Source: Fusobacterium sp. SYSU M8D902
GTDB taxonomy: Bacteria; Fusobacteriota; Fusobacteriia; Fusobacteriales; Fusobacteriaceae
DNA length: 47,154 bases
Assembly (NCBI RefSeq): GCF_040199715.1
Contig: NZ_JBEFNA010000018.1
Span: 1-47,154 of the forward strand
Direction: 5' to 3'
In this document: in pieces, positions 1 to 9,091 of the stretch
Numbering within the stretch: the stretch's first letter is position 1
How the letters are laid out: each line of letters begins with the position of its first letter
Made by a program: the position numbers and the translations under genes
Notes under the pieces: generated by a model
Told to the model about the DNA's origin: nothing
Databases searched by the model: none
Seen by the model: only the letters and a program-made list of their open reading frames with translations

Positions 1-366
1 TTTACAATGGATTTTTTTATTTAAAACAGTAACTTTTTAAACGACAACTTCTTCATTTTTATTATACATCAAACAAATATAACTATCTAATTCTTTTATT
101 TTGAGTGTAAAACCTCTTTTTAAAGAAAATACTATCAAAAAATGATAGTATTTTATAATAAATATGCATTTTTTAAATAAATTCCCCTATCCCACCCATT
201 TATCAGTTAATGTCTGGTAATAAACTTTACACAATGAATTGTACTCTTGTAACAATACTGAGTATATCAATAAAATAATTCTCACTCCGTTGAAGCTCTT
301 TTATTTGTTAGTTCCATTCTCCACTAACTAGAGATAACATTCACCCTGATAAATTGACCAATTTTT
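1..366. other. Intergenic, no gene recognised
   Basis: About 366 AT-rich bases at the window edge, downstream of the DIP1984-family gene. No reading frame with a ribosome site was recognised on either strand. The only clear structure is the hairpin at 126-154. It may hold remnants of decayed genes, but none could be identified. Confidence 0.5.
126..154. terminator. Bidirectional AT-rich terminator hairpin
   Basis: A 12-bp perfect inverted repeat (126-137 with 143-154) around a 5-base A-rich loop. The outer stem is A/T-rich on both sides, so a T run follows the hairpin in either direction. It may end transcription of the minus-strand gene cluster or of a gene outside the window. Confidence 0.5.
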
Positions 367-822
367 TTAATCTTGTAATTCAGTTGTCCAGTTTAATTCT
401 TGAATTTTCATGTCAGTTTCTCTCAAAATTTTTGAAAGCTTATCTATTTCTTTTTGTTTTTCACGAATATCAACTGTACTTAAAATTTTTACTTCTGTAT
501 TTGAATATCTATCTATTTTTTCACTTGCATCTGCTAAAAATTCTCTTTTGATAGACAGATTTAAGGATAAAACATCTCTCTCAGCAATTAAATCAGTAAT
601 AGTTTTTCCATTATAGAAAGAACAACTATTTGTTTTATTAATTTTTTTGATAAGAGTTTCTAATTCTATTAAATTACCATTTAATTCAGCTAATAAATCT
701 TCAGGATTTTCAGACGGAACTTCTCCCTCTTGAACCTTAGAATTTTTTAAAAGTCTTGATTTTAATTGTGAAATTCTTTGTCTTAAATCTGCTCTAATAT
801 TTAACGCTTCTGCTAGTTTCAT
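367..822 (-). CDS. DIP1984 family protein (septicolysin-like)
   Basis: A 151-residue, mostly helical soluble protein of the DIP1984 family, sometimes annotated as septicolysin; biochemical role unknown. Family hallmarks seen are the N-terminal MKLAEAL...RADL segment (1-13), the KVQEGE..SENPEDLLAEL stretch (about 29-47) and INKTN (about 60). The remainder is charged and probably coiled-coil. I start at the ATG at 822: it has a GGAGGGG ribosome site seven bases upstream, whereas the in-frame TTG further upstream overlaps that site. It is the last gene of the minus-strand cluster, separated by about 225 bases from the ankyrin gene, so it may have its own promoter. Family identification is good; the septicolysin name says little about function. 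Confidence 0.8.
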   Translation of the reverse strand: MKLAEALNIRADLRQRISQLKSRLLKNSKVQEGEVPSENPEDLLAELNGNLIELETLIKKINKTNSCSFYNGKTITDLIAERDVLSLNLSIKREFLADASEKIDRYSNTEVKILSTVDIREKQKEIDKLSKILRETDMKIQELNWTTELQD

Positions 823-837
823 TTGGTTCCCCTCCAA

Positions 838-1048
838 TATAAAAATTAACTAAATTATATTATATTAATAGTATAGTCTATAATTGTGATAATTGCTAGA
901 AAAAATGTAAAATAATATAAATATTTAAATTCCTATTGCTAAGCATAATTTTTATTATTTAGATTTCAATTTTTTCAAAATTTTTCTTTAAATAAAATTC
1001 TAAAGATTTTTCTCTTATTAAATATTTCTAGCATAATATCAGCCTCTT
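838..1048 (-). other. Intergenic with a possible gene scrap
   Basis: Between the ankyrin gene and the DIP1984 gene. On the minus strand an ATG at 1034 follows a GAGG motif and opens a 19-codon frame ending in TGA; a one-base shift near its end would extend it by five residues. This looks like the leftover start of a decayed gene and not a functional peptide. Several TATAAT-like boxes occur, but no convincing -35 could be paired with them. Confidence 0.25.
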
Positions 1049-2131
1049 TTAAAGTTCTTCAGTTAAAAACTTTTCAACAATTTCCTCACAATTATTTATA
1101 AAATAACTCCAATCTCCTATTTTATAAATTTCTTCGTGTTCTCCGTCAAAAATATACAATGTTTTTTCTTTAGAATACCATAAAAGATGTAGCCAATAAT
1201 TTTCCAAATCTTTTACCAGAGAAAGATATTTTTTCCTTTTCCAAATCATTTCAACTGCATCTTCCAATTTAAAAAACTCAATATATTTGCTATCAATATT
1301 TTCAGAGAACTCTATCTTTAAATCTCCCTTATCAAAGAACTCTACCATATCTTTTGGTAATTTATATTTTTTTATTATACTTTTTCTAGCTTCTTCATTA
1401 TGGAAATCTACTGGCTCTAAGCTTTTAATATACTCTATCATCTCTTGGTTTTTATTTAAGACTGCTATTGTATATGGTCTTTCTCCAAATCTGTTTTTAA
1501 TTGTAATATCAGCTCCCTTTTCTACTAACCACTTTACTAATTTTAGAGAATTTTTTTGAACTGCTACCATTACAGGAGTTGAATTATCAGTAAAAACCAT
1601 TTCATACTCGTGATAATTTATATCAGCTCCATAGTCTAAAAACATTTGAGCTAACTCTTTATTTTTATCATAGATAGCTTCTCTTAAACAATTATTTCCA
1701 TATTTTTTAACTGTTACTCCATATTTTTCAAAAATATCTATATTTTCAAATTTTTTTCCATAGTAAATATCAGCAAAAATTCTTTCATATTGCCTTTTAG
1801 TTAAATTTTCTAATGCTCCGTGTTTTATTAATAATTCACACATCTCTGGAGATAAAAAACGTCCTACACTTGAAATAGGAGTTACCCAATCATCTATTTC
1901 AGCTTTTACTTTTACTCCTTTTTCTAAAAGCCATATTATAACTTCTTCTTTTACACATTGTACAGCTATCTCCAAAGGGGTCTCTGTTGTAAATTCACTT
2001 AAAGTAATTTTTTTATTTATATCCCAACCTTTTTTATACTCCTCTTCCAATTTTTTAATATCGCTATTTATAATATATTCTACTACTTGAGGTACTTTTT
2101 CAAAAGTTCCAAGATAACCAATCTTATACAT
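1049..2131 (-). CDS. Ankyrin repeat protein, probable immunity type
   Basis: A 360-residue cytoplasmic protein with four to five ankyrin repeats at about 50-78, 82-108, 147-173, 184-213 and 217-240. The repeats show the usual TPLxxAV...LLEKGA pattern, clearest at 184-213. The last 120 residues are a separate acidic, aromatic-rich domain that I cannot name; its LPKDMVEFF start and WxxxLxW pattern are weakly like SUKH-type immunity domains. Start supported by GGAGGG eight bases before the ATG. No signal peptide or membrane segment. It is in the same orientation as the neighbouring YwqK, CbrC and DUF genes, families that recur in bacterial toxin-immunity loci. A role as an immunity or inhibitor protein is inference from that context. 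Confidence 0.7.
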   Translation of the reverse strand: MYKIGYLGTFEKVPQVVEYIINSDIKKLEEEYKKGWDINKKITLSEFTTETPLEIAVQCVKEEVIIWLLEKGVKVKAEIDDWVTPISSVGRFLSPEMCELLIKHGALENLTKRQYERIFADIYYGKKFENIDIFEKYGVTVKKYGNNCLREAIYDKNKELAQMFLDYGADINYHEYEMVFTDNSTPVMVAVQKNSLKLVKWLVEKGADITIKNRFGERPYTIAVLNKNQEMIEYIKSLEPVDFHNEEARKSIIKKYKLPKDMVEFFDKGDLKIEFSENIDSKYIEFFKLEDAVEMIWKRKKYLSLVKDLENYWLHLLWYSKEKTLYIFDGEHEEIYKIGDWSYFINNCEEIVEKFLTEEL

Positions 2132-2229
2132 AAGATCCCTCCAAAGTTTTTTATTCTCCTCTATACAAGATTATTCTATATTTCCTATCAAAATCCTTTA
2201 AAAGATAAAAAAATTAATTTAAAAACTTT

Positions 2230-2667
2230 TTAACCATTATTTTTTAATTTTTGTTTTTTATATTCTGTTTTTAATAAATTCCCATCTTCACTATAATATT
2301 TCCAAAGTCCTATTTCTTCCCCTTGAAAAACTTCTCCCTCTTCTTCAAGTTGTCCATTTGGATAATATCCTCTGTATTTTCCTTTTCTCTCTTTTAAATT
2401 TTGCTCAAATTTTAAATTTCCATTTTCATAAAAGACTTTTATATTTTTCATATCTCCATTTTTAAAACTTCCAATTTGAGATAAATTTCCATTCTCAAAA
2501 AACTCTTTAAACTCTCCATTAAGTTTTCCATTTTTAAAATTTTCTATTGAGTGTACTTGCCCATTTTCATATTTTTTTACTATCTGCCCTGTAAAATTTT
2601 CTTCTATCTGATAACCAAAAGAATAGATTATAAAGCTAAAAAATATTAGTAGTATTAACTTTTTCAT
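2230..2667 (-). CDS. MORN-repeat protein, YwqK-family antitoxin type
   Basis: A 145-residue exported protein with an N-terminal signal peptide (about 1-18, KKLILLIFFSFIIYSFG), followed by five or six MORN_2-type repeats of the form YENGxxxxxxxFKNGxxNGxxxxF (about 30-130). Databases label this family toxin-antitoxin system YwqK family antitoxin; the label derives from genome context, and direct biochemical evidence is thin. The repeats form a beta-meander that may bind a partner or the membrane. Start supported by GAGGT upstream of the ATG. It follows CbrC with an 11-base gap, so the two are probably co-transcribed. It is the only secreted member of the immunity-type run. Confidence 0.72.
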   Translation of the reverse strand: MKKLILLIFFSFIIYSFGYQIEENFTGQIVKKYENGQVHSIENFKNGKLNGEFKEFFENGNLSQIGSFKNGDMKNIKVFYENGNLKFEQNLKERKGKYRGYYPNGQLEEEGEVFQGEEIGLWKYYSEDGNLLKTEYKKQKLKNNG

Positions 2668-2678
2668 AAATTTTACCT

Positions 2679-3233
<555 letters not shown>

Positions 3234-3758
3234 TTATCCAGCTAATCCATTAACAAAAAAGTTTCCATTTTCGTCAATATAACATTCTATACAATGCCCT
3301 GCAAAATAATCAGGCTCAAAAGTAATATATATTGATATATCTTCTATTTCTCCATCTGAATAAATATCTGTTGCAATCTCTCCAAAATTCATACTCTTTT
3401 CAAAATCTTCTTCAGTTATTGGAATATAAACTTTAGTATCGTCTATTAGATAACAATTTTCTTCCCCTTCAACTTCTTCTGCTCCTTCTACCCAATCGGT
3501 TGCAAGATTTATATAATCTCCTTCTTTTAAAAGTTCCATAAGTTGTGGTTTATTTTTTTCAGCTTTTTCAAGAATATTATTTATTTTTTCTAAAGACTTA
3601 TTTAAAATATTTTTTAATTCAATTTCAGAACCTTCCTCTTCTGTATCATAGATTAAAAGCACTTCTGATTCCTGTTCTAAAAAATTAATACAAGAAGTAA
3701 AATAATATCCCCAATCATTTTTCTCTATTTCAAAATCATCTACTCTTAATTTTTCCAT
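3234..3758 (-). CDS. Probable DUF2262-type protein
   Basis: A 174-residue acidic cytoplasmic protein with no signal or membrane segment. The C-terminal half reads like DUF2262: an ISIYITFEPDYFAGHCIE block (about 141-158), in which the family normally has an acidic-aromatic pattern ending in FxGHxIE, followed by a short glycine-containing tail. The N-terminal half contains a charged helix (about 48-80). DUF2262 proteins occur in polymorphic-toxin immunity loci; function unknown. GAGGTG precedes the ATG. The gap to the next gene upstream is nine bases. The family call rests on one motif and the general pattern; an alternative is an unrelated immunity family of the same size. Confidence 0.55.
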   Translation of the reverse strand: MEKLRVDDFEIEKNDWGYYFTSCINFLEQESEVLLIYDTEEEGSEIELKNILNKSLEKINNILEKAEKNKPQLMELLKEGDYINLATDWVEGAEEVEGEENCYLIDDTKVYIPITEEDFEKSMNFGEIATDIYSDGEIEDISIYITFEPDYFAGHCIECYIDENGNFFVNGLAG

Positions 3759-3767
3759 ATTCCACCT

Positions 3768-4292
3768 CTAATCAAAGAAATTTTTTATTTCTTTTCTCTT
3801 ATCTAAGATTTCAAAAAGTTCGTCCATATCTAAATCAAACATCTTGCTATCATCATCTATATTAGAAAAATAATAATTTACTTTTTCCTCTCCAAAATCT
3901 TTTTCTAATTCTTCCCACTTCTCTTTAGCAAGAGGGACAAAAGCTAAAGTATCGTTTCCTAAACTTTCCATAAATAATTTTATTTCGTACTCTGGCTGTA
4001 TTACCTTATTTAAAGTCTTTATAGTCGTATCTCTATCAGAACCCTCTTCGTTGGGATAAGATATTTTATACTCTTTTCCTTTCCATTCTATAATTATATT
4101 AAATCCCATTTTATTATCAGCATTTTCATTTTTCCCAATAAGTTTTCCAGTTTGAATAACTTTCTCCACATAATTAATTATACTGTCATCTTCTTCTCTC
4201 CAATCTATCCAAACAAGTTTTTTACAACTTTCCCACAAGTTATCAAAATTTTCTCTATCTTCATTTTTTAGAAAATCTTTTATATATTCCAT
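3768..4292 (-). CDS. Small acidic protein of unknown family, immunity context
   Basis: A 174-residue, strongly acidic soluble protein. I do not recognise the family with certainty. Landmarks are a LVWIDWREEDDS segment near residue 26, a beta-hairpin IIIEWKGKEYKISYP near 67-81, and RDTTIKTLN...PEYEIKLFMESLGNDTLAFVPL near 87-120. The IDWRE motif resembles the YLDWR segment in the DUF6630-like middle part of the large fusion protein at 6748-8817, so the two may be distantly related. Start follows AAGGAG. Its ribosome site overlaps the end of the gene fragment at 4303-4530. Confidence 0.5.
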   Translation of the reverse strand: MEYIKDFLKNEDRENFDNLWESCKKLVWIDWREEDDSIINYVEKVIQTGKLIGKNENADNKMGFNIIIEWKGKEYKISYPNEEGSDRDTTIKTLNKVIQPEYEIKLFMESLGNDTLAFVPLAKEKWEELEKDFGEEKVNYYFSNIDDDSKMFDLDMDELFEILDKRKEIKNFFD

Positions 4293-4302
4293 AGTAATCT
4301 CC

Positions 4303-4530
4303 TTAACTTTTAAAACTCTCTAAATCACTATAAAGTTGTTTATTAATTCCAGATTCTCCATAGCCACAGATTTTAGCTATCAATTCCATTCTTTTTAAAG
4401 ATAATAAAGCTTTTTCTTTTAACTCTTTATCTATCTTACCTGTTATTTTTATTTGTGCAAAGGCTGTAGCTATAACTACCTCATCACTTTCATTAATTAT
4501 AGATTCTCTACTTAGTCCTTTATCTTTTAT
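4303..4530 (-). pseudogene. Orphan C-terminal gene fragment (75 codons)
   Basis: An open frame without a plausible start, ending in TAA at 4303-4305, that encodes a protein-like segment including ESDEVVIATAFAQIKITG and a helical LLSLKRMELIAKIC stretch. It begins immediately after, and in frame with, the TAA stop of the gene at 4531-5097. Either it is the surviving tail of a lost immunity gene, or the two are one 264-codon gene split by a nonsense mutation. The amino-acid quality (few rare residues, amphipathic helices) argues that it was coding until recently. No function assigned. Confidence 0.5.
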
Positions 4531-5097
4531 TTAATAAGTAGAACTTATTATTTTAAAGTTCAAATTTATATCTTCTTTTACTATGTTTGTTTCCTCTACT
4601 GCTTGAATTACAAATTCAAATGTTGGTTCATAATAACCATTTTCTAAAATTTCTCCACCTAAAATTTCAATATGATACCAGCCATTTGGAAGTTCAATAA
4701 GAGGTTTGTTATATTGTTTATAGTAAGTAATTAGATTTTCTATGTTATCATAAGTAAATTTCTCTAATATTCTCCATGTAAAAAGCATAAGTATATTATT
4801 ATCTACTTTAAGATAATAACCATTTTTTCTAAATTGTAATTTATTTTCTTGTTTACATAATTCTGGTATATCATTAGAAAGATTAAATAAAACTATATAA
4901 GGATAATTTTCAATATCCATCATAGGAATAGCAATATTTTCATAAAAAATTCTATCCCCACTTTCATTTGAAATAAATTCTGTTCCTAAATTATTAGAAA
5001 GATTATTCTCTTCTTTCCATTTTTCTAATAATAAAATATCACTAAGAAAAAAATAATTAACTAAATCATTCAATACTTCTGTAAATTTATATATCAT
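4531..5097 (-). CDS. Unidentified 188-residue protein, immunity context
   Basis: A soluble protein of 188 residues that I cannot assign. The first 60 residues are helical and hydrophobic, the middle alternates strands and helices, and the C-terminal third carries an LPNGWYHIEILGG motif (about 135-147) followed by GYYEPTFEFVIQ (about 153-164), a pattern seen in small immunity-type proteins. AAGGAG sits eight bases before the ATG. The frame continues without a gap beyond its TAA stop into the fragment at 4303-4530, so the present stop could be a recent nonsense change. It is co-oriented with and 15 bases from the DUF1963 gene. Confidence 0.5.
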   Translation of the reverse strand: MIYKFTEVLNDLVNYFFLSDILLLEKWKEENNLSNNLGTEFISNESGDRIFYENIAIPMMDIENYPYIVLFNLSNDIPELCKQENKLQFRKNGYYLKVDNNILMLFTWRILEKFTYDNIENLITYYKQYNKPLIELPNGWYHIEILGGEILENGYYEPTFEFVIQAVEETNIVKEDINLNFKIISSTY

Positions 5098-5112
5098 AAT
5101 TATCTCCTTTTT

Positions 5113-5970
5113 TTAGTAACATTGAAGAATTAGCCATATATTATCAAAATTTCTATTTTTTAAATCTTCTTTTCTAATATTAAAATATATCTTTCCACAA
5201 TCTCCAAAATATAGTCCATAATCTTCAAACTCAATCTCACTCATTTGCATAAGTAGTATCCAATTCTCAGCATTTTCCCTTATCTCATCTTTTAAATCTC
5301 CATATTTTATAGGAGCAGAGCCATAATAAAGATTTTTCCTAGCAACTCCCTCACACTCTTCAAAATACTCTCCTTGAATAAGTTCTGGGTGTCCTAAAAG
5401 TTTTGTTGTATCAGTTTTATATCCCAACTCCTCTAAATCTTTTTCAAACTCTTTCTCTTTTCTGCTTATCTCCTCATCACTATCCTCATCATCATAGTAA
5501 TCTAAAAAGTCAATAGGATAATCATTCATACTTTCAAAATCTATTTTAACTTCAGGAATTATACAATCTTTTTCCATATCCTCTGGAAAATCAGTAGACA
5601 CCAAATCTTCTATATCTCTATCATAATAAAAAACTCTTGCACTTCCTCTATCATTAGGAGAAAATCCCCAAGTCATAGTCATCAACTCATAGAAAAAATA
5701 TAGTATTCCCTTTTCTGGTAAAAGACTTTCTTTATCATATTTGTGAACTTCTTCACAATTAATTTGCATTAAAAATGAAAGTGGTCTATTTACAACTCTT
5801 TTTTTATAATCTTCTCCATTGTAATAATACCATTGAAAATTTTTTGGCAAATCAGGTTTACCCCCAATCTTTGAACTTCCTTTTGGTAATTTTTCTTTGA
5901 TTTCATCTTCAAAATAATTTATTAAAATTGCATTTCTTTTTAAAGATTCTAACTCTTTTTTATCTAGCAT
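5113..5970 (-). CDS. DUF1963 (YwqG-like) protein
   Basis: A 285-residue cytoplasmic protein of the DUF1963/YwqG type. Visible hallmarks are SKIGGKPDLPKNFQWYYYNG (about 33-52), where the family has a GGxPxLP..WP pattern, PLSFLMQINCEE (about 63-74) and the C-terminal LLMQM..IEFEDYGLYFGDCGKIYFNI block (about 238-263), matching the usual W.LLlQidSd....w.wGD.G.lyF.I. Start is placed at the ATG at 5970, with GAGGTG upstream; the frame is open 36 bases further, but that would overlap the preceding gene. Biochemical role unknown; frequent in polyimmunity loci. An acidic insertion (about 160-180) is not typical of the shorter family members. Confidence 0.78.
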   Translation of the reverse strand: MLDKKELESLKRNAILINYFEDEIKEKLPKGSSKIGGKPDLPKNFQWYYYNGEDYKKRVVNRPLSFLMQINCEEVHKYDKESLLPEKGILYFFYELMTMTWGFSPNDRGSARVFYYDRDIEDLVSTDFPEDMEKDCIIPEVKIDFESMNDYPIDFLDYYDDEDSDEEISRKEKEFEKDLEELGYKTDTTKLLGHPELIQGEYFEECEGVARKNLYYGSAPIKYGDLKDEIRENAENWILLMQMSEIEFEDYGLYFGDCGKIYFNIRKEDLKNRNFDNIWLILQCY

Positions 5971-5980
5971 ATTACCACCT

Positions 5981-6745
5981 CTAATCCCACCAAAAATACC
6001 AAACACTAGAATTAACTAAACTACCAGCATATTTTCCAATAGAATCAAAATTTTGGTCTATATCTGAACAATATCCATACATTTCAATAGCTGTTTCCAT
6101 AGCAATATCTTTATCAGTTATAACTTTTTCAACTCTGTATTCCACCACATCATGTGTCATACTAATTGGTACAGCACCAAATTTTTCAAACCAATATTTT
6201 GATACTGCCATATGTTCTGATGTAGTAGGACACTCATTCCAATTTCCCATTGGTAACCAAGCAAATATCTCCCAAGGATTTTTTACAGGAACTTTTACTA
6301 TAAATAGTTCTTCTGGCTTATCTGTTCTATAATTTAAAAATCCTATTGGAAAATTTAAACTATTATTTTCATCTTCTTCAAATTCCCCTATTATTTCCTT
6401 TTCCCAATCTATATCATCATCTTGAGCTTCCTCTTTTCTTATATTTATTAAATCATTTATTATATTTTTTCCACCCTTTGAATAGACAGATGAAATATAT
6501 TTTTTTCTATATTCTCTTGCATCTTCTATATTAAACTCATCATCTTCTGATACATTCATAGTAAGACATTCCAAAAGAGTTTCATCAACAGTTACAATCA
6601 TAGGAAAATATCCTTTTTCTTTTCCCTCTTCTACATATTTCTCAAATTTTTCCATAATTTCCTCATAAGTATTATTAGGAAAATACTCATATTCACAATC
6701 AAAATATTCTATAAACTCTTTTACTAAATCACTCATATCTAACAT
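5981..6745 (-). CDS. DUF4253 protein
   Basis: A 254-residue cytoplasmic protein whose C-terminal 110 residues match DUF4253: an EIFAWLPMGNWNECPT block, YWFEKFGAVPISMTHDVVEYRV, then AIEMYGYCSDIDQNF and the terminal WYFWWD. In the family these correspond to the GGWNdCP, W...yGAe.v...D.le and W.FWWD signatures. The N-terminal 140 residues are acidic and unassigned. Start at 6745 follows GGAGG. It lies ten bases upstream of the DUF1963 gene and two bases downstream of the SUKH-DUF4241 fusion, so translation is probably coupled. Function unknown; the family is a regular member of toxin-immunity clusters. Confidence 0.8.
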   Translation of the reverse strand: MLDMSDLVKEFIEYFDCEYEYFPNNTYEEIMEKFEKYVEEGKEKGYFPMIVTVDETLLECLTMNVSEDDEFNIEDAREYRKKYISSVYSKGGKNIINDLINIRKEEAQDDDIDWEKEIIGEFEEDENNSLNFPIGFLNYRTDKPEELFIVKVPVKNPWEIFAWLPMGNWNECPTTSEHMAVSKYWFEKFGAVPISMTHDVVEYRVEKVITDKDIAMETAIEMYGYCSDIDQNFDSIGKYAGSLVNSSVWYFWWD

Positions 6746-6747
6746 AA

Positions 6748-8817
6748 TTATTCCTCCTCTTCTTCATCAGAATATTCTTTTTCAATATCTATAAAATGGA
6801 TATAGAAGCCACAAAGTTCTCCTTTTTCATCATATCCAAAATAACTTGGATAATATCCATCTCCCCAACCTGATGCAAAAACAGGAATATTTAAGTCAGT
6901 ATTAGGAATTATAAAGTTAGCCCAATCTCCACAATCTCTTTGATATTTAGGAAACTTTTTAAAACTTTCTTCTAACAATTCTTCAAAAATATCATCATAA
7001 GGATTGTCTACCTCTTCCTCCTCTTTAAGTTTTTCCCAATATTTTATATACTCCTCTTGTGTTTTTTTATCCACAACACAACCCATTCCAGCATCTACAC
7101 CAAAACCATAAAATTCATCTTCCTTAGCTTCATCCATTTCTTCTTCATTTCCTGTTACAGCTAATTCATAAACTATTGGTTTATTTTTATTAAATTCTAC
7201 TTTTACACAAGCATATCTATCTCCATACTCTTTACTTGGAACTACTGCTATTTTTACAGGATATTTTCCAACAGGAACTTTTTGAATATATGTTTTTGCA
7301 TCTTCAAGCTCTACTAAAGGATCACAAGCTAAAATCTCCCCAGTAGGAAAATTTACCTTTCCAATATCTAAAGTATCAACTTCTATTTCTCCTATTTTCT
7401 TTTCATTAAAATAACTTTCTAAATCTATCTTACATCTAAATTTTTCTCTATTTCTTTCATACATTTCTAACCAATTTTTATCCATAACTGTTTCCCCCTC
7501 TGAATAATTTAAAATATCTATCTCTGTATTTATTTTCTTTCCTAATTCTCTTAATTTTTCTAAATTTTCTTTAGATATAGGGAAAATAGAATAACTATCA
7601 GAATTAGTATTGATATTTCCAATAAAAATATCTTTTTCACTTAAAATTTTGTTAAACTCTTTACTCCAAACCTCTATATCATCATCTTCATTTAAATTTA
7701 ACTTATCAAGATTACAAATATTTTCATCTATACCAATTTTTTTTATTACATCAACAACCATTTCAAAATCTTCTAATTCACATCTCCAATCTAAATAACA
7801 GATATATCCATTTTCACTTAAAAGCAAAACCATAGCCACAACTTTTAAATTAATCATTTCTTTTTGTGAAATAGAATTTATATCATTAGAAATATAGTAA
7901 AAATTTTCATTATTTTTTAAATAGTTATGAAAATCTTCTAAAATCAACTCTAATTTTTTTATAATCTTTCTATCATTAGAAGAGAGAATTTCAGCTATTT
8001 TTAATAAAATTTTATCTGCATAAGAAGTTCTATCTCTTTTTACTCTTGGTTTTATAGCCCAACATTTTTCCAATCTATCATTATTTAATTTAAAAATATA
8101 GACTTTATCACTATTATAGTCATATTCAGAATAAGTAGGAAATTTTATATTCTTATCTTTTATTCCAAATGGATTTTTAAATAGTTCATCTTTTGATATT
8201 TTTTTATCAGATAAAAGAAAATCTAACTCTTCATTTTCAAAAGTTAAAAAGTAAAATTTACTATCTTGTAAATTATCTAAAACTTGTAATAAAATAAAGG
8301 TATCAATATTATCTGTTACCTTTTCCCAAGAATATAAATCGTCATTATTTGTCATATATACAGGGGGATTTTCTAAGGATAAATCCTCTTTTTTTATTCC
8401 AGCATTCCATACACCTTGATTTTCAGTCCAAAATATTAAAAAATTATCTGTTTCTTTTAAAATATTTTCTATTTCATTTTCAGAATACTCATCATCTTCT
8501 AATATCTCTCTTAATAAATTATGAGAAAAATCAATATCTTCTAAATTTAACATATCACTAAAACAATGATTTATATCAAAATCTCCACATTCGTGGTAAT
8601 ATCTTCTCAAAACTCTAGGTAAATTAACTTTTAATTTAATTTCTGTTTTATTTATCTGTTCCCAGCTTATTTTATAACCAGTTTTGTTATTACTGAAAAC
8701 TTTTTTTAACATTGTGTTATCAAAGAAAGAATTATTGTCTAGATTATCCACTCTATTAATCTCTTTTCTATATAGTAACTTAACTATTTGTTCTGCTGAT
8801 AAATTATATCTTTCCAT
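6748..8817 (-). CDS. Multidomain immunity-type protein: SUKH + DUF6630-like + DUF4241
   Basis: A 689-residue cytoplasmic protein, several times the size of its neighbours, that appears to be three modules. Residues about 30-180 resemble a SUKH (SMI1/KNR4) domain: ISWEQINKTEIKLKVNLPRVLRRYY near the start, then LIFWTENQGVWNAGI and ENPPVYM. Residues about 250-430 contain a DUF6630-like region with GYICYLDWRCE. Residues about 450-689 are DUF4241: FPTGEILACDPLVEL, PVGKYPVKIAVV, FGVDAGMGCVVD, then FASGWGDGYYPSYFGYDEKGE. I use the ATG at 8817, preceded by AAGGAAGG, and not the open frame 57 bases upstream, which reads through a hairpin element. Such fusions are described as polyimmunity proteins that may neutralise several toxins; here that is inference. 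Confidence 0.75.
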   Translation of the reverse strand: MERYNLSAEQIVKLLYRKEINRVDNLDNNSFFDNTMLKKVFSNNKTGYKISWEQINKTEIKLKVNLPRVLRRYYHECGDFDINHCFSDMLNLEDIDFSHNLLREILEDDEYSENEIENILKETDNFLIFWTENQGVWNAGIKKEDLSLENPPVYMTNNDDLYSWEKVTDNIDTFILLQVLDNLQDSKFYFLTFENEELDFLLSDKKISKDELFKNPFGIKDKNIKFPTYSEYDYNSDKVYIFKLNNDRLEKCWAIKPRVKRDRTSYADKILLKIAEILSSNDRKIIKKLELILEDFHNYLKNNENFYYISNDINSISQKEMINLKVVAMVLLLSENGYICYLDWRCELEDFEMVVDVIKKIGIDENICNLDKLNLNEDDDIEVWSKEFNKILSEKDIFIGNINTNSDSYSIFPISKENLEKLRELGKKINTEIDILNYSEGETVMDKNWLEMYERNREKFRCKIDLESYFNEKKIGEIEVDTLDIGKVNFPTGEILACDPLVELEDAKTYIQKVPVGKYPVKIAVVPSKEYGDRYACVKVEFNKNKPIVYELAVTGNEEEMDEAKEDEFYGFGVDAGMGCVVDKKTQEEYIKYWEKLKEEEEVDNPYDDIFEELLEESFKKFPKYQRDCGDWANFIIPNTDLNIPVFASGWGDGYYPSYFGYDEKGELCGFYIHFIDIEKEYSDEEEEE

Positions 8818-8833
8818 ATAGCCTTCCTTTATA

Positions 8834-8903
8834 TAAAAAATGCCCATAACAAAAATATTTCTTGAATTTATCAAAAAATAATCCTTGTTATAGGCATCAC
8901 CTC
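8834..8903 (-). repeat. Hairpin element, copy A
   Basis: On the minus strand this reads GAGGTGATGCC, a long imperfect stem, a short A-rich loop near TTTTTTGATAAATTC, the return arm ending GGGCAT, then six T. It matches copy B at 12441-12510 over about 65 bases, with paired changes that keep the outer stem. The hairpin plus T run looks like a terminator, yet it lies only 20 bases before the SUKH-DUF4241 gene. There is no ATG in this copy. Confidence 0.65.
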
Positions 8904-8924
8904 TCTTTAAGTTTTATTTATTTT

Positions 8925-9082
8925 TTACCAATCTCTTTCTCTTATAGCTTCTTCTATATCAATATCTATTCAAAAATAATTAAGAATATTTTCAACAGTT
9001 ACTCCTATACTATCTCTTGCTACTGTTTCTATTTCACTATCATTTTCATCAAATTCTTCTTGTAAGTCATTAATTTTTTCAT
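8925..9082 (-). pseudogene. Decayed small immunity-type gene
   Basis: Behind a good GGAGG site, the ATG at 9080-9082 is one base out of frame with a protein-like stretch that includes NDLQEEFDENDSEIETVARD and SIGVTVENILNYF, which is then cut by an in-frame TGA (8970-8972) before ending IDIDIEEAIRERDW and TAA at 8925-8927. A frameshift directly after the start plus a nonsense codon mark it as a pseudogene of about 50 residues. No SECIS-like or readthrough signal was noticed. The family is not recognised. Confidence 0.55.
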
Positions 9083-9091
9083 AAATTCCTC

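Noticed and set aside
8970-8972. In-frame TGA as a selenocysteine codon
   Set aside because: No SECIS-like hairpin follows, the frame is already broken at its start, and the residue context is not redox-like.
8862-9065. Plus-strand frame across hairpin copy A
   Set aside because: It crosses the hairpin and the pseudogene on the opposite strand, and has low-complexity Ile/Phe/Ser content.
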